This document shows positions 1-8,316 of a stretch of DNA of 64,000 nt, one piece after another. Origin of the DNA: Senegalimassilia faecalis (lineage in GTDB: Bacteria; Actinomycetota; Coriobacteriia; Coriobacteriales; Eggerthellaceae); contig NZ_SDPW01000001.1 in the NCBI RefSeq assembly GCF_004135645.1, positions 2,604,001-2,668,000 of the forward strand, written 5' to 3'. The notes beneath the pieces were generated by a model, which saw only the letters and a list, made by a program, of their open reading frames with translations, searched no databases and was not told the DNA's origin. A program made the translations under genes and the position numbers. The first letter of the stretch is position 1. Each line of letters opens with the position of its first letter.

Positions 1-366
1 AATGCTGAAGTTATCGAAGAGCTTGTGAAGATGGCTAAGGACATGATGGCTGATCGCGATGAGGCCGCCAAGCTTGGCCTGACCGAAGAGGAAATGGCGT
101 TTTACGATGCGATTACCAAGCCCCAGGCAGTGAAAGACTTTTACGACAACGATCAGCTTGTTGCCATAAGCCGGGAATTAACTGAAGCAATGCGAAAGAA
201 CGCTACGATAGACTGGCAGAAGAAAGAAAGCGCTCGGGCGGGTATGCGTCGCGCCATAAAGCGCCTTCTGCGCAAGTACAAATACCCGCCTGAAGGCGTG
301 GCAGATGCGACGGAAACCGTCATGGCGCAGTGCGAGCTGTGGGCCGACACGAAAATATACGAGTAA
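1..366 (+). CDS. hsdR: Type I restriction enzyme R subunit, C-terminal end (partial)
   Basis: The reading frame is open from base 1 and ends at 366, so only about 121 C-terminal residues are present. They are charged and helical, and end in a segment rich in Arg and Lys followed by ATETVMAQCELWADTKIYE. This matches the C-terminal helical domain that closes many HsdR proteins, which anchors the translocating nuclease subunit to the methylase core. The helicase and nuclease domains lie outside the window. hsdM starts 9 bases downstream, so the two are co-transcribed. Identification rests on this fragment plus the hsdM/hsdS context. Confidence 0.8.
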   Translation, partial: NAEVIEELVKMAKDMMADRDEAAKLGLTEEEMAFYDAITKPQAVKDFYDNDQLVAISRELTEAMRKNATIDWQKKESARAGMRRAIKRLLRKYKYPPEGVADATETVMAQCELWADTKIYE

Positions 367-375
367 GGAATCTGC

Positions 376-1887
376 ATGGCAAAGAAGAAAACGGACAACA
401 CCGCGGAAATTGGCTTTGAAGAGCAGATTTGGAAGGCTGCTGATAAACTGCGCGGAAACATTGACGCATCTGAGTACAAGAACGTGGTGCTTGGCCTCAT
501 CTTCCTGAAATATATTTCGGATAAGTTTGAGCAAAAGTATCAGGAACTTGTTGATGAAGGTGAAGGCTTCGAAGAGGATCGCGACGAATACACGTATGAG
601 GGCATTTTCTATGTTCCGAAAGAGGCTCGTTGGGAAACAGTGGCTGCTGCTGCGCATATGCCCGAAATCGGCAAGGTAATCGATGAGGCTATGCGCAAAA
701 TCGAGGCCGAGAACGATAAGCTGAAGAATATTCTGCCGAAGAATTTTGCTCGTCAGGAATTGGACAAACGACGTCTTGGCGAAGTGGTTGACCTGTTCAC
801 CAACGTTCAAATGGCTGAGAAGGGCGACACGCGCGATATCCTAGGGCGTACCTACGAGTATTGCTTGGCTAAGTTCGCCGAGGCGGAAGGCAAGAACGCT
901 GGCGAATTCTATACGCCGGCCTGCATAGTGCGTACGCTGGTGGAAATCATCGAGCCTTATCATGGTCGCGTGTATGACCCGTGCTGCGGTTCGGGTGGCA
1001 TGTTCGTGCAATCTGCCGAGTTCGTTCGCAGGCATGCAGGCAACATCAATGACCTGTCGATTTTCGGACAGGAGAGCAATCCCACCACTTGGAAGATGGC
1101 TACGATGAATCTGGCCATTCGCGGTATTGATGCCGATTTGGGCTCGTGCAACGCGGATACGTTCTTCAACGATTTGCATAAGAATGAGCGGTTCGACTTC
1201 ATTCTGGCTAACCCGCCGTTTAACCTGAAGGATTGGGGAGGCGATAGGCTGAAGGACGACCCGCGTTGGGACTATGGCATTCCTCCCGAGGGCAATGCAA
1301 ACTTCGCGTGGGTGCAGCACATGGTGCACCATCTGAACGCAACCGGACGCATGGGCATGGTGCTTGCCAACGGCTCGCTTTCTAGCCAAAGCGGTGGCGA
1401 AGGGGACATTCGCAAGGCGCTCGTTGAAGCCGATCTCGTTGAAGGTATCGTTGCCATGCCTGACAAGTTGTTCTATAGCACGGGCATCCCTGTAAGCCTT
1501 TGGATCATTTCCAAGTCAAAGAAGCAAGCGGGCAAGACGCTGTTCATCGACGCTCGCGAAATGGGCACGATGGTAAGCCGCAAGTTACGTGAGTTTACGG
1601 AAGAGGATATCGCCAAGGTTTCGAAAGCGTTTGATGCCTTCCGTGACGGAGAGCTTGAAGAGGAAAAGGGCTTTTCCAAAGTTGCCACAATCGAAGATAT
1701 CGCAAAGCAGGACTTCATCTTGACGCCAGGGCGCTATGTCGGCATTGCTGATGTTGAGGAAGATGACGAGCCCTTCGATGAGAAAATGGCGCGACTGACT
1801 GGTGAGCTGGCAAAATGCTTCGAGGAATCAAACCGCCTGCAAGAACAAATCAAAAAGAACTTGGAGGCAATCGGCTATGGAATCTAA
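376..1887 (+). CDS. hsdM: Type I restriction-modification system DNA methyltransferase subunit
   Basis: A 503-residue N6-adenine methyltransferase that pairs with HsdS to methylate the target and with HsdR to restrict unmodified DNA. The N-terminal helical HsdM domain covers about residues 12-140. The SAM-binding motif DPCCGSGG is at 201-208 and the catalytic NPPF is at 279-282. The length is normal for the family and it looks intact. The gene follows hsdR by 9 bases, and its stop overlaps the start of the RhuM-like gene by 11 bases. The operon continues into a half hsdS, so in the orientation shown here HsdM must obtain its specificity subunit from the opposite-strand hsdS at 3517-4689. Confidence 0.96.
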   Translation: MAKKKTDNTAEIGFEEQIWKAADKLRGNIDASEYKNVVLGLIFLKYISDKFEQKYQELVDEGEGFEEDRDEYTYEGIFYVPKEARWETVAAAAHMPEIGKVIDEAMRKIEAENDKLKNILPKNFARQELDKRRLGEVVDLFTNVQMAEKGDTRDILGRTYEYCLAKFAEAEGKNAGEFYTPACIVRTLVEIIEPYHGRVYDPCCGSGGMFVQSAEFVRRHAGNINDLSIFGQESNPTTWKMATMNLAIRGIDADLGSCNADTFFNDLHKNERFDFILANPPFNLKDWGGDRLKDDPRWDYGIPPEGNANFAWVQHMVHHLNATGRMGMVLANGSLSSQSGGEGDIRKALVEADLVEGIVAMPDKLFYSTGIPVSLWIISKSKKQAGKTLFIDAREMGTMVSRKLREFTEEDIAKVSKAFDAFRDGELEEEKGFSKVATIEDIAKQDFILTPGRYVGIADVEEDDEPFDEKMARLTGELAKCFEESNRLQEQIKKNLEAIGYGI

Positions 1888-2896
1888 GGATATAGTTCCC
1901 GCTCAGTCGGGAGATATCGTGATTTATCAGTCCGGTGCTGGCTTGCCAGAAGTAGAGTGCACGTTTCATGGCGACAATATGTGGCTCACTCAGGCGCAGA
2001 TGATGGAACTGTATCAGGTTGCGAAGTCTACCCTCAGCGAGCACATCACGCATATCTTCGAGGAAGGTGAGCTCGATCCAGCGGCAGTTGTTCGGAAATT
2101 CCGAACAACTGCCGCTGACGGGAAGAACTACGACGTCTCCTATTATTCGCTGGAGCTGGTTATTGCCGTTGGTTACCGCGTGCGCGGTAACCGTGGGACA
2201 CAATTTCGCAAATGGGCAACAATGCAGCTGAAGGAATACTTGCAGAAAGGATTCAACCTTAACGACAAGGCGTTGAAAAACGCTGGCGGAGGTACTTACT
2301 GGAAAGAGTTGCTTGCCCGCATTAAGGACATTCGATCCAGCGAGAAAATGCTTTACCGTCAGGTGCTCGATTTGTACGCCACTAGTATCGACTACGACCC
2401 GAAAACGCCGGAATCGATTTTGTTCTTCAAAACAGTGCAAAATAAGATTCACTATGCAGCGCATGGGCATACGGCGGCAGAGGTTATCATGCAGCGCGCC
2501 GACGCATCGCTTCCTTTCATGGGCTTAACCACATTCGAAGGGGATCAGCCTACGCGCGAGGAAACCGAGGTGGCGAAAAATTATCTTAGCGAAAGCGAAT
2601 TGAAGCGTCTTAACAACCTCGTGTCGGCATTCTTCGATTTGGCGGAAATGCAAGCTGAAGAGCACCATCCCATGTATATGAAAGATTGGATTCGCGAGCT
2701 TGACGATTTTGCCGAGAGGTACGGAAAAGGCGTTCTCCAAGGAGCGGGCAAAGCGAATCACAAAGGCGCACTGACGAAAGCGCACAAGGAATACGATAAA
2801 TATCGAGCACGCATCGCGGACGAAGAAAGCGCCGTTGACAAGGCGTTTCTTGAAGGCATAAAGGGCCTGCAAAAGCAGCTTAAAGGTGGCCGGTAA
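1877..2896 (+). CDS. RhuM family protein
   Basis: A 339-residue protein of the virulence RhuM family, often found inside type I restriction loci. Its biochemical role is not established. The start chosen is ATG 1877 (MESKDIVPAQ), which overlaps the hsdM stop by 11 bases and suggests translational coupling. An upstream in-frame start at 1802 would lie deep inside hsdM. Recognisable family features are the early WLTQAQMMELY segment resembling a DNA-binding helix-turn-helix, the VVRKFRTTAADGK and YYSLELVIAVGYRV blocks, and a C-terminal helical region ending in Lys-rich repeats. Its position between hsdM and hsdS suggests a role tied to the restriction system, but that is inference. Confidence 0.85.
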   Translation: MESKDIVPAQSGDIVIYQSGAGLPEVECTFHGDNMWLTQAQMMELYQVAKSTLSEHITHIFEEGELDPAAVVRKFRTTAADGKNYDVSYYSLELVIAVGYRVRGNRGTQFRKWATMQLKEYLQKGFNLNDKALKNAGGGTYWKELLARIKDIRSSEKMLYRQVLDLYATSIDYDPKTPESILFFKTVQNKIHYAAHGHTAAEVIMQRADASLPFMGLTTFEGDQPTREETEVAKNYLSESELKRLNNLVSAFFDLAEMQAEEHHPMYMKDWIRELDDFAERYGKGVLQGAGKANHKGALTKAHKEYDKYRARIADEESAVDKAFLEGIKGLQKQLKGGR

Positions 2897-2972
2897 GTGA
2901 TGATGTGGAAAGTTGGGCATATGAGGATTAGTTGCTTTGTGGCACTGATCGGGGAAAACCCGGAGGTCGGAT

Positions 2973-3551
2973 ATGGGATGTAAGGTTGCTCTAGGAGAGT
3001 TGTGCTCTTTCGCTAAAGGCGCAAGTGTCCCGCGTGTACGAATGCTTGACGAGGGGGGCTACCTCTACATCCATTACGGCGATTTGTATCGTGGATTTAG
3101 CATTCGAATAGATGTTGATGATTCGCAGAAGCCTATTCCGTATATCAGCAAAGACGAAAAAACTAGACCCACGCAGTGGCTTGAGGACAAAGATATTGTG
3201 TATGTCCTTACATCTGAGACTGTTGAGGATCTCGGGCACGCTTTCCTATTTAACAATCCAGGAGGAAAGAAGGCTGTTGCAGGGACAGAAACAACCATTG
3301 TACGAGTTACTAGGCGGGATCTTCTTTTGCCTGAGTATCTTAATTGGCTGCTGCAGTCGAACCATTTTAAGCGTGTCCTTAAGCAATATGTTAAGGGGAT
3401 GAAGGTGTTCCGCGTTCATCCTAATGATTTGGCTCGTATCGAAATAGACCTACCGTCACTCGACAATCAGCGTCGAGTTGTGGCGGTGATGGACTCGCTA
3501 TTTGACCGAGAGCTGCTCAACAATCGGATAAATGGCTATTTAGCTGCGTGA
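2973..3551 (+). CDS. hsdS: Half HsdS: single target-recognition domain ending in the recombination site
   Basis: This 192-residue ORF carries one HsdS target-recognition domain (VALGELCSFAKGASVPRV ...) and the start of the central conserved helix. It ends LLNNRINGYLAA just after the repeat at 3525-3546. A normal HsdS has two such domains and about 390-420 residues, so this is only the N-terminal half. GGAGG at 2961-2965 precedes the ATG at good spacing, and the gene is in line with hsdR-hsdM-rhuM. The frame across the repeat (ING-YL) is the same as inside the complete hsdS at 4191-4205. Inverting 3535-4198 would therefore fuse this half to the second half of that gene. In the present orientation it is probably the OFF copy. 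Confidence 0.85.
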   Translation: MGCKVALGELCSFAKGASVPRVRMLDEGGYLYIHYGDLYRGFSIRIDVDDSQKPIPYISKDEKTRPTQWLEDKDIVYVLTSETVEDLGHAFLFNNPGGKKAVAGTETTIVRVTRRDLLLPEYLNWLLQSNHFKRVLKQYVKGMKVFRVHPNDLARIEIDLPSLDNQRRVVAVMDSLFDRELLNNRINGYLAA

Positions 3552-4689
3552 GGTCTACTTTCGAAACGTCGATTTCACCCGACATGAGTTTGGGGAGAAG
3601 AGCGTCACGGAGAGCGGCAAGCTTACGATTTTCTCGTTTATTGCAATCGATCTGTTTGAAAGCTGTTCCAATTTGAGCGGCAATTTCATTCCCGCATTCA
3701 TCCGAAGGTACTAGTACAGCAATTTGCTCAAGGTCTACTGGTCTAATCGACGGAATGGTTGAAGTGCTTGTTTCGGCAAGCTGTTGGAGCGTCTTGGTAA
3801 TTCTCGCATCTGTAAGTGCGAGGTAGACAAGCGGGGACATGATCGTATCGTTTGGTCGTATTACTGCGAAAGCTGTAGAGGCCAACATATGCGGCACCGG
3901 ACCGTACAGCAATCCATAATGGTTTTGATTGGGCCTAACGGTTGAGTAGAGAATGTCACCGTCGGAGACCTTGCGACGAGCTCTGGCTGGAAGCTTTTCT
4001 TCGGCGAGATTGAAGTGCTGAAGCCCTGCCAGATCGTTTAGCATAAGGGCGCTGGTATCAATGTAGCTTACAGCACTCCAGTTTTCTTTAGGCGAATACG
4101 TTTCCGGATTGAATTCTGCTAAATCGCGCAGCGCGGCACTATCTGCATGTTCTTGCATTGCGTTCACATACATGGCGCGTGCCAGTTCTTCTAAATAGCC
4201 ATTTAGCTTAGCGTTCATTTCGATTTTTGCCTGAATAGGAGCCAATATCGATGCGATATTTCGCTGCGCCATTTCGCTGTTTGACGGGATGGCGTAGCTC
4301 ATGATCGCCGATTTATCACCTCGGGGCATTTTCGTGCCCTTTGAAGTTGCCATGACATAATCGAAAAATGCATCATCGCATAGAAGCCAGTAGAGGTAAT
4401 CAGCGCTGCAGCGCTGGCTTGGCTGGAATACCAACACGTCATTCGAGCAGTATCCGTCAATATCGGCCTTCCAGATTTTCTTGAAGTATGGCCTAATGTT
4501 TGAAACCAACGTGTCGCCTTTGCGGAAGCAGGATACTTTCCCTTCGCTCGGAACAGATGCCGTCTTTGAAACACCGCCGCGATTTGGCCCCATGCTTTCG
4601 GTAGAAACATACAGGTCTTCGGCCGTGATTGATGCGGCGCTGGCTTTCTCGTTCCGGTACGAGCAAATCGTTTCGAGAGATTCTGTCAT
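3517..4689 (-). CDS. hsdS: Type I restriction specificity subunit, complete, in expressed orientation
   Basis: A 390-residue specificity subunit with two target-recognition domains, about residues 1-155 and 185-360. They are separated by the conserved spacer that reads KIEMNAKLNGYLEELARAM, and a second conserved region LLPKLMSGEIDVSKVDL lies at the C-terminus. The spacer repeat (4191-4205) and the C-terminal repeat (3525-3546) are copies of the same recombination site. The last codons overlap the convergent half hsdS at 2973-3551, so the site is coding on both strands. The start codon overlaps the recombinase stop by four bases, so specificity subunit and recombinase are one transcription unit on the minus strand. 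Confidence 0.92.
   Translation of the reverse strand: MTESLETICSYRNEKASAASITAEDLYVSTESMGPNRGGVSKTASVPSEGKVSCFRKGDTLVSNIRPYFKKIWKADIDGYCSNDVLVFQPSQRCSADYLYWLLCDDAFFDYVMATSKGTKMPRGDKSAIMSYAIPSNSEMAQRNIASILAPIQAKIEMNAKLNGYLEELARAMYVNAMQEHADSAALRDLAEFNPETYSPKENWSAVSYIDTSALMLNDLAGLQHFNLAEEKLPARARRKVSDGDILYSTVRPNQNHYGLLYGPVPHMLASTAFAVIRPNDTIMSPLVYLALTDARITKTLQQLAETSTSTIPSIRPVDLEQIAVLVPSDECGNEIAAQIGTAFKQIDCNKRENRKLAALRDALLPKLMSGEIDVSKVDLTQLNSHLSDC
3525..3546. repeat. hsdS recombination site 1
   Basis: This 22-bp sequence recurs perfectly as the reverse complement at 7173-7194. The core AAATGGCTATTT is an imperfect dyad (AAATRGCYATTT), as expected for a tyrosine-recombinase crossover site. It codes INGYLA for the half hsdS on the plus strand and LNSHLS for the complete hsdS on the minus strand. 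About 65 bp downstream of it is also repeated, diverged, after site 3. Confidence 0.85.
4191..4205. repeat. hsdS recombination site 2
   Basis: CTAAATAGCCATTTA, the reverse complement of the site 1 core, lies at the joint between the two halves of the complete hsdS and codes LNGYL. It is inverted relative to site 1, so recombination between the two flips 3.5-4.2 kb and swaps the C-terminal specificity domain between the two hsdS genes. Confidence 0.85.
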
Positions 4690-5642
4690 TCCAAGTACCT
4701 TCTGTGCGAAGCCTTCACGTTGTTTTGGTTCACCATGGCGTAGTGCATAGTGGTTTCTATTTTCGCATGGCCAAGCAGCTTTTGCACTTGTTCGATTGGC
4801 ATTCCCTTATCAATGGCATGGGTCGCCAGCGTGCGACGAAATTTATGCGGGTGAACGCAATGAACGCCCGACGCTCTGCCGAGATTGCGCAACCTTAGTT
4901 CTACGGCACCTACCGTAATACGCCGACCCGATGGACCGAGCGAAACAAAAAGCGCCGAACTTGCATCAGCGCGGCTTGCAAGATACTCGACAAGATGCAG
5001 TTTGGCACGTGCATCAAAGTAAACGGGACGCTGTTTATTTCCCTTTCCCGTCACCAGGCACTCTCGCTCGTGGAAGTTGATGTCCCCTTTATTAAGGCGA
5101 ACAAGCTCGCCAACACGCATGCCCGTCGATGCCAGCAAATCAACAATAGCAAGATCTCGTTTAGACTCGCAGGCGCCCCTAAGGGCCTCAAGTTCCTCAT
5201 CACTAAAAACTTCTCTGGTAACTTGCGCGGTCTTGACTCGGCGAATACGACGCACGGGGCTCTTCACAATATAATCCTCGTCCTCCAACCACGAAAAGAA
5301 ACTCGACATGATACGCCTAATATTATCGATAGTTACCTTACTGGTGTGACGCGTGACCTCATAATCGTTGAGGTACCGCCGCAGGTCATCACTTACCATC
5401 ACGCCAATGGGCTTTCCGATTGCCGCTAACGCACGAGTAAGCGTATCTTCGTAATATCGAAGGGTACTGAGCGAGCAGCCTTCGACCTCCTTGGCTGTCA
5501 AAAACGTCTGTAACAGCGTTTTGTTCGCCTCCTGCTGCTTAGGCTCAAACGCGTGTTTCAATGCATCCCTCAGCCGTTTCAGCTGGCTCGACTTCAAGAA
5601 TGGTTGCATCTCTAAAAGAATCGAATCAATAGCAGCTTCCAT
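4686..5642 (-). CDS. Tyrosine recombinase, likely hsdS-shuffling invertase
   Basis: A 318-residue site-specific recombinase of the phage integrase family. The N-terminal SAM-like core-binding domain lies around residues 40-125. The catalytic domain follows, with R176 (TGMRVGEL), K200 (GKGNKQRP), H266 and R269 (PHKFRR), H292 (LLGHAKIE) and Y301, so the active site is complete. It is encoded directly upstream of, and overlapping, the complete hsdS. Four copies of a near-palindromic site lie within 2.6 kb. Family knowledge: tyrosine recombinases linked to multi-hsdS type I loci invert specificity domains. An element integrase is the alternative, but no attachment site or tRNA is visible. Confidence 0.9.
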   Translation of the reverse strand: MEAAIDSILLEMQPFLKSSQLKRLRDALKHAFEPKQQEANKTLLQTFLTAKEVEGCSLSTLRYYEDTLTRALAAIGKPIGVMVSDDLRRYLNDYEVTRHTSKVTIDNIRRIMSSFFSWLEDEDYIVKSPVRRIRRVKTAQVTREVFSDEELEALRGACESKRDLAIVDLLASTGMRVGELVRLNKGDINFHERECLVTGKGNKQRPVYFDARAKLHLVEYLASRADASSALFVSLGPSGRRITVGAVELRLRNLGRASGVHCVHPHKFRRTLATHAIDKGMPIEQVQKLLGHAKIETTMHYAMVNQNNVKASHRRYLE

Positions 5643-5754
5643 TGCTATCCTTTCATTGTGAGCAAAAGAGACAGTTCGAGCGGCATCCTACTGCATTCCC
5701 CTTATAGGGCGTTCTTTAGTTCTAGAATCTGATGTCATTCAAAGGAGGTAGATT

Positions 5755-6531
5755 TTGAGTGCAAACAGAACTGGAATTTGCCATATTTGCGGCGATGATG
5801 GGCCTCTCAGCTACGAGCATATTCCACCTCGTAGCATGGGCAATTCAAAGCCGGTAAAGTCTTATCGCGTTGCTGATATAGCTAAGAAACACGGCACTAC
5901 TAACGTTCAATTCACTAGCGACATTCACTATCATCAGCACCAACGGGGTGTGGGATTCCAAACGATTTGTCGAAAATGCAACAGCTACCTCGGCAGACAC
6001 TATGTCAAAGCCTACACAGGATGCATCAGCGAACTTGGCGCGTTGCTTCAAGAAGCAAAGAACGACAAGGACGGCAACGGAATCCACCTCGAAGCTCACA
6101 ACATTCCGGTTTTAGCATTTACCAAACATGTGATCAGCAATTTTTGCAGCACCACGCAACCCGGGACAATGCTTGATTGCCGAGACTTCCTTCTGGATTG
6201 CGAAAACCGCAACCTACCCGACCGTTATCGACTCTTTATGTTTGCTGTCCCAGAGAACGGAACCTTCGTTTCTTCTGGATGGATACAACTTTTACTCAAT
6301 GAAGAGGGCTTGAAGACGGCAAATCTGGCTTTTATAGCAACATATCCGGTTGGTTTCTACCTTTACGACGCGGAATCTTCCTCCGCGGAGCCCGATTCAT
6401 CTAGATATGGATGCGAGATAACATCAATGGCAAAACAACCTTGGGGCGCCGAACCGAATTTCAGTATCGACCTGCCATACATGACGATCAGCAATTCCAT
6501 CCCTGTGCCAATAAGTCAAAACCTCAAGTAA
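5755..6531 (+). CDS. HNH-like zinc-finger protein of unknown function
   Basis: A 258-residue protein. The TTG start at 5755 is supported by AAAGGAGG at 5741-5748. The N-terminus carries CHICGDDGPLSYEHIPP and, about 55 residues later, CRKCNSYLG. That is two CxxC pairs around an E-H-I-P motif, the usual layout of HNH-type endonuclease folds. The middle and C-terminal parts are not recognised. Its last codons run into the recombination site at 6529-6547, and it lies inside the segment that large inversions of the hsdS locus would flip. A nuclease role is inference from the metal-binding pattern. Confidence 0.6.
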   Translation: MSANRTGICHICGDDGPLSYEHIPPRSMGNSKPVKSYRVADIAKKHGTTNVQFTSDIHYHQHQRGVGFQTICRKCNSYLGRHYVKAYTGCISELGALLQEAKNDKDGNGIHLEAHNIPVLAFTKHVISNFCSTTQPGTMLDCRDFLLDCENRNLPDRYRLFMFAVPENGTFVSSGWIQLLLNEEGLKTANLAFIATYPVGFYLYDAESSSAEPDSSRYGCEITSMAKQPWGAEPNFSIDLPYMTISNSIPVPISQNLK

Positions 6532-7170
6532 ATGGCTATTTAGCTGCATGAGATCGACCTTCGAGACGTCGATCTCGCCAGACATGAGTTTGGGAAGCAG
6601 GACGTTCCTAAGGCTGATCAATTGCCGATTTTCAACCTTATTCAGTATCATCTGGTCAACTATGGGCTGCATCGATCTAGTCAGCCCATCGAGAACCAGC
6701 TGATTGGGAATTAGCACCTTCGAATCCGCCAGCGCGCTCCGCTTAATGTGCCCCATAGTTGTCGCTCGGTCTTTTGCCATAGCGATAAACTTACGAAGGT
6801 GATACTTGGTCCACATGTAATAAAACCAGCTCGGATAAGCTGCAGACGTGACTTTGAACAGATGTTGATTCAGGCCGGCATCTCCTCCAGCCCAAAAATC
6901 AAGCAGCAGCGTTCCTGACCACGAAAAGACAAGGTCACCGTCATGGACAAGGACGTCTTCATCAATATCGGACCGGCAACGCTCGGAGTCTGGTCCGCAG
7001 CAACCTTGTCCTAGCTCGCGTATCTTAAGAACAGGGAGGCCTGGATCGCCTGCCTTTGGCCGGAACTTCTGCATAGCGAGGCCATTCTTATAGTTAGCGA
7101 TATCTAGCAGAGATGCTTCGTTCCAACCATCAGCATCTTCCAATAGCTTGCCGAACTTGGCGTCCAGCAA
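6424..7170 (-). CDS. hsdS: Silent HsdS C-terminal specificity cassette
   Basis: This encodes a second-half HsdS: ELLDAKFGKLLED, a target-recognition domain, then LLPKLMSGEIDVSKVDL, nearly the same C-terminal conserved region as the expressed hsdS. The coding frame extends past the first ATG through the repeat at 7173-7194 (reading INGYLAELL) to a stop at 7246-7248, with no start codon or ribosome site. It is therefore a storage cassette rather than a gene. Its 3' end crosses another repeat at 6529-6547 and reads on to a stop at 6424. Recombination between 3525-3546 and 7173-7194 would attach it to the half hsdS at 2973 and give a full-length subunit with different specificity. Confidence 0.85.
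   Translation of the reverse strand: MLDAKFGKLLEDADGWNEASLLDIANYKNGLAMQKFRPKAGDPGLPVLKIRELGQGCCGPDSERCRSDIDEDVLVHDGDLVFSWSGTLLLDFWAGGDAGLNQHLFKVTSAAYPSWFYYMWTKYHLRKFIAMAKDRATTMGHIKRSALADSKVLIPNQLVLDGLTRSMQPIVDQMILNKVENRQLISLRNVLLPKLMSGEIDVSKVDLMQLNSHLLEVLTYWHRDGIADRHVWQVDTEIRFGAPRLFCH
6529..6547. repeat. hsdS recombination site 3
   Basis: TAAATGGCTATTTAGCTGC is identical to 3529-3547 and in the same orientation. The direct repeat continues with divergence to about 6600, because both stretches encode the HsdS C-terminal conserved region on the minus strand. The site marks the 3' end of the silent cassette. Confidence 0.85.
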
Positions 7171-7172
7171 CT

Positions 7173-7194
7173 CAGCTAAATAGCCATTTATCCG
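7173..7194. repeat. hsdS recombination site 4
   Basis: This is the perfect 22-bp inverted copy of site 1 (3525-3546), and it marks the 5' end of the silent specificity cassette. Recombination with site 1 would invert 3.6 kb, including the recombinase gene. Confidence 0.85.
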
Positions 7195-7207
7195 AGTGGC
7201 TACGATG

Positions 7208-7237
7208 TTCTTGCTTCTTGCTTCTTGCTTCTTGCTT
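7208..7237. repeat. Heptanucleotide tandem repeat (TTCTTGC)x4
   Basis: Four perfect copies of TTCTTGC plus two further bases. The tract lies between the silent hsdS cassette and the end of the GIY-YIG gene, in the open minus-strand frame leading into the cassette. A 7-base unit changes reading frame when copy number changes, as in slipped-strand phase variation. Confidence 0.85.
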
Positions 7238-7259
7238 AGCGACCGTTATGCGGTGAGAC

Positions 7260-8096
7260 TTATCGTTCTTCCTTGTGCGTTCGATACACCTCGTCAAGCG
7301 TTTCGCCTCTGTCGTTTACCCATTCTATCCAGCCGTTTTGGCTTCCACCTAGTACGAATGCTGCTGCGGTGCTTGAGCTTCGGAAGGTGATGTCGTCTGT
7401 CAGTGTTGCGCGCCCGATTGTGCCGCCGAACAAATCCTCGCGAGCTTTGAGTGCGCCGTTGTTTTTGATGATGGGCTTATCTAGGGCAATTATGCTGCCA
7501 GCAAGCACGGTGAAGTGCCCCGTTTCCTTGCTGTAGCGCCCGTTTGCTCGAATGCCGTTTTTCTTGGTATGGAAAGTTTCGACTGAAGAGGGGCCAACTT
7601 CCAGACGGTCGAGGTCATAGCCGAGCACTTGCATACGCCACAATACACTTTCGTGCAATCGTTCGACCGACTGTTCTTTGTAGGGGCTTATTCGCGGATT
7701 CGGGCTTGCTGCGTTATCCGTTTCATAGCTGCCGTGCGTGCGCACGAAGTCGATGGCCTTGGCTTCAAGAGCGTCAAGGACGTCTCGATCGATATTGTTT
7801 TCGTTGTCCAGGAACATGACGGCGAGATTCCAGAATTCCTTCTTTGCCTTGTGGGCTTCAAGGCGTGCAAGTCCCTGGGTCGTTTGCCCAGCATATACGC
7901 GGCTGAGCACGCCGTGGTCTTCGTCAAGTAGATAGTAGACGCCCCTGTGTGGCAAGTCGGGAAGAGCTTTTGCTTGCGCAAGCTTCTCGCGTGGAACTAC
8001 AACGGTAACCAACGATTCACCCTCGATGCGGCAGATGCGAATTCCGTCCGCTTCGCCGTCGATAAGCTGCATGGTTACGGTTTTGAGGTCTATCAT
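7260..8096 (-). CDS. GIY-YIG nuclease family protein with DUF4357 domain
   Basis: A 278-residue protein starting at ATG 8096, preceded by GAAGGA at normal spacing. The N-terminal half has the GIY-YIG pattern GVYYLLDED ... RVYAGQTTQGLARLEAHKAKKEFW near residues 50-95, with a conserved Glu further on (ALEAKAIDF). The C-terminal segment GRYSKETGHFTVLAGSI ... AAAFVLGGSQNGWIEWVN is the DUF4357 signature. Such proteins occur next to restriction systems, and this one ends about 65 bases from the silent hsdS cassette on the same strand, so it may belong to the same defence module. An RNA- or DNA-targeting role is unproven. Confidence 0.85.
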   Translation of the reverse strand: MIDLKTVTMQLIDGEADGIRICRIEGESLVTVVVPREKLAQAKALPDLPHRGVYYLLDEDHGVLSRVYAGQTTQGLARLEAHKAKKEFWNLAVMFLDNENNIDRDVLDALEAKAIDFVRTHGSYETDNAASPNPRISPYKEQSVERLHESVLWRMQVLGYDLDRLEVGPSSVETFHTKKNGIRANGRYSKETGHFTVLAGSIIALDKPIIKNNGALKAREDLFGGTIGRATLTDDITFRSSSTAAAFVLGGSQNGWIEWVNDRGETLDEVYRTHKEER

Positions 8097-8250
8097 TGAA
8101 GTTCCTTCGTGTGATGATTGGGCTAAAAGAATTATATAGTCGCAATCGTGTGCGACGGGCGTTCGTTGGGCTTTTATAGCCCGCATCCTTAGGGGCGTGG
8201 TTGCTGTTGTATGGTCGAGGCCATTTCGATGTGTTTGCGGCTGTGGCAGA

Positions 8251-8281
8251 TAAAAAAGGAATCGCCAAAAGGCGATTCCTT
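8251..8281 (-). terminator. Rho-independent terminator of the lipoprotein operon
   Basis: An 11-bp perfect stem (8256-8266 with 8271-8281) and an AAAA loop are followed on the minus strand by a run of T (8251-8257). It lies 36 bases after the stop of the lipoprotein gene at 8317. Confidence 0.9.
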
Positions 8282-8316
8282 GATTGAATAGAGGGCTATA
8301 GCAAGAACCCGTTGTC

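Noticed and set aside
4686-5642. Reading the tyrosine recombinase as a prophage or ICE integrase
   Set aside because: No tRNA, attachment duplication or phage/conjugation genes are seen, whereas four matched sites lie in the neighbouring hsdS parts.
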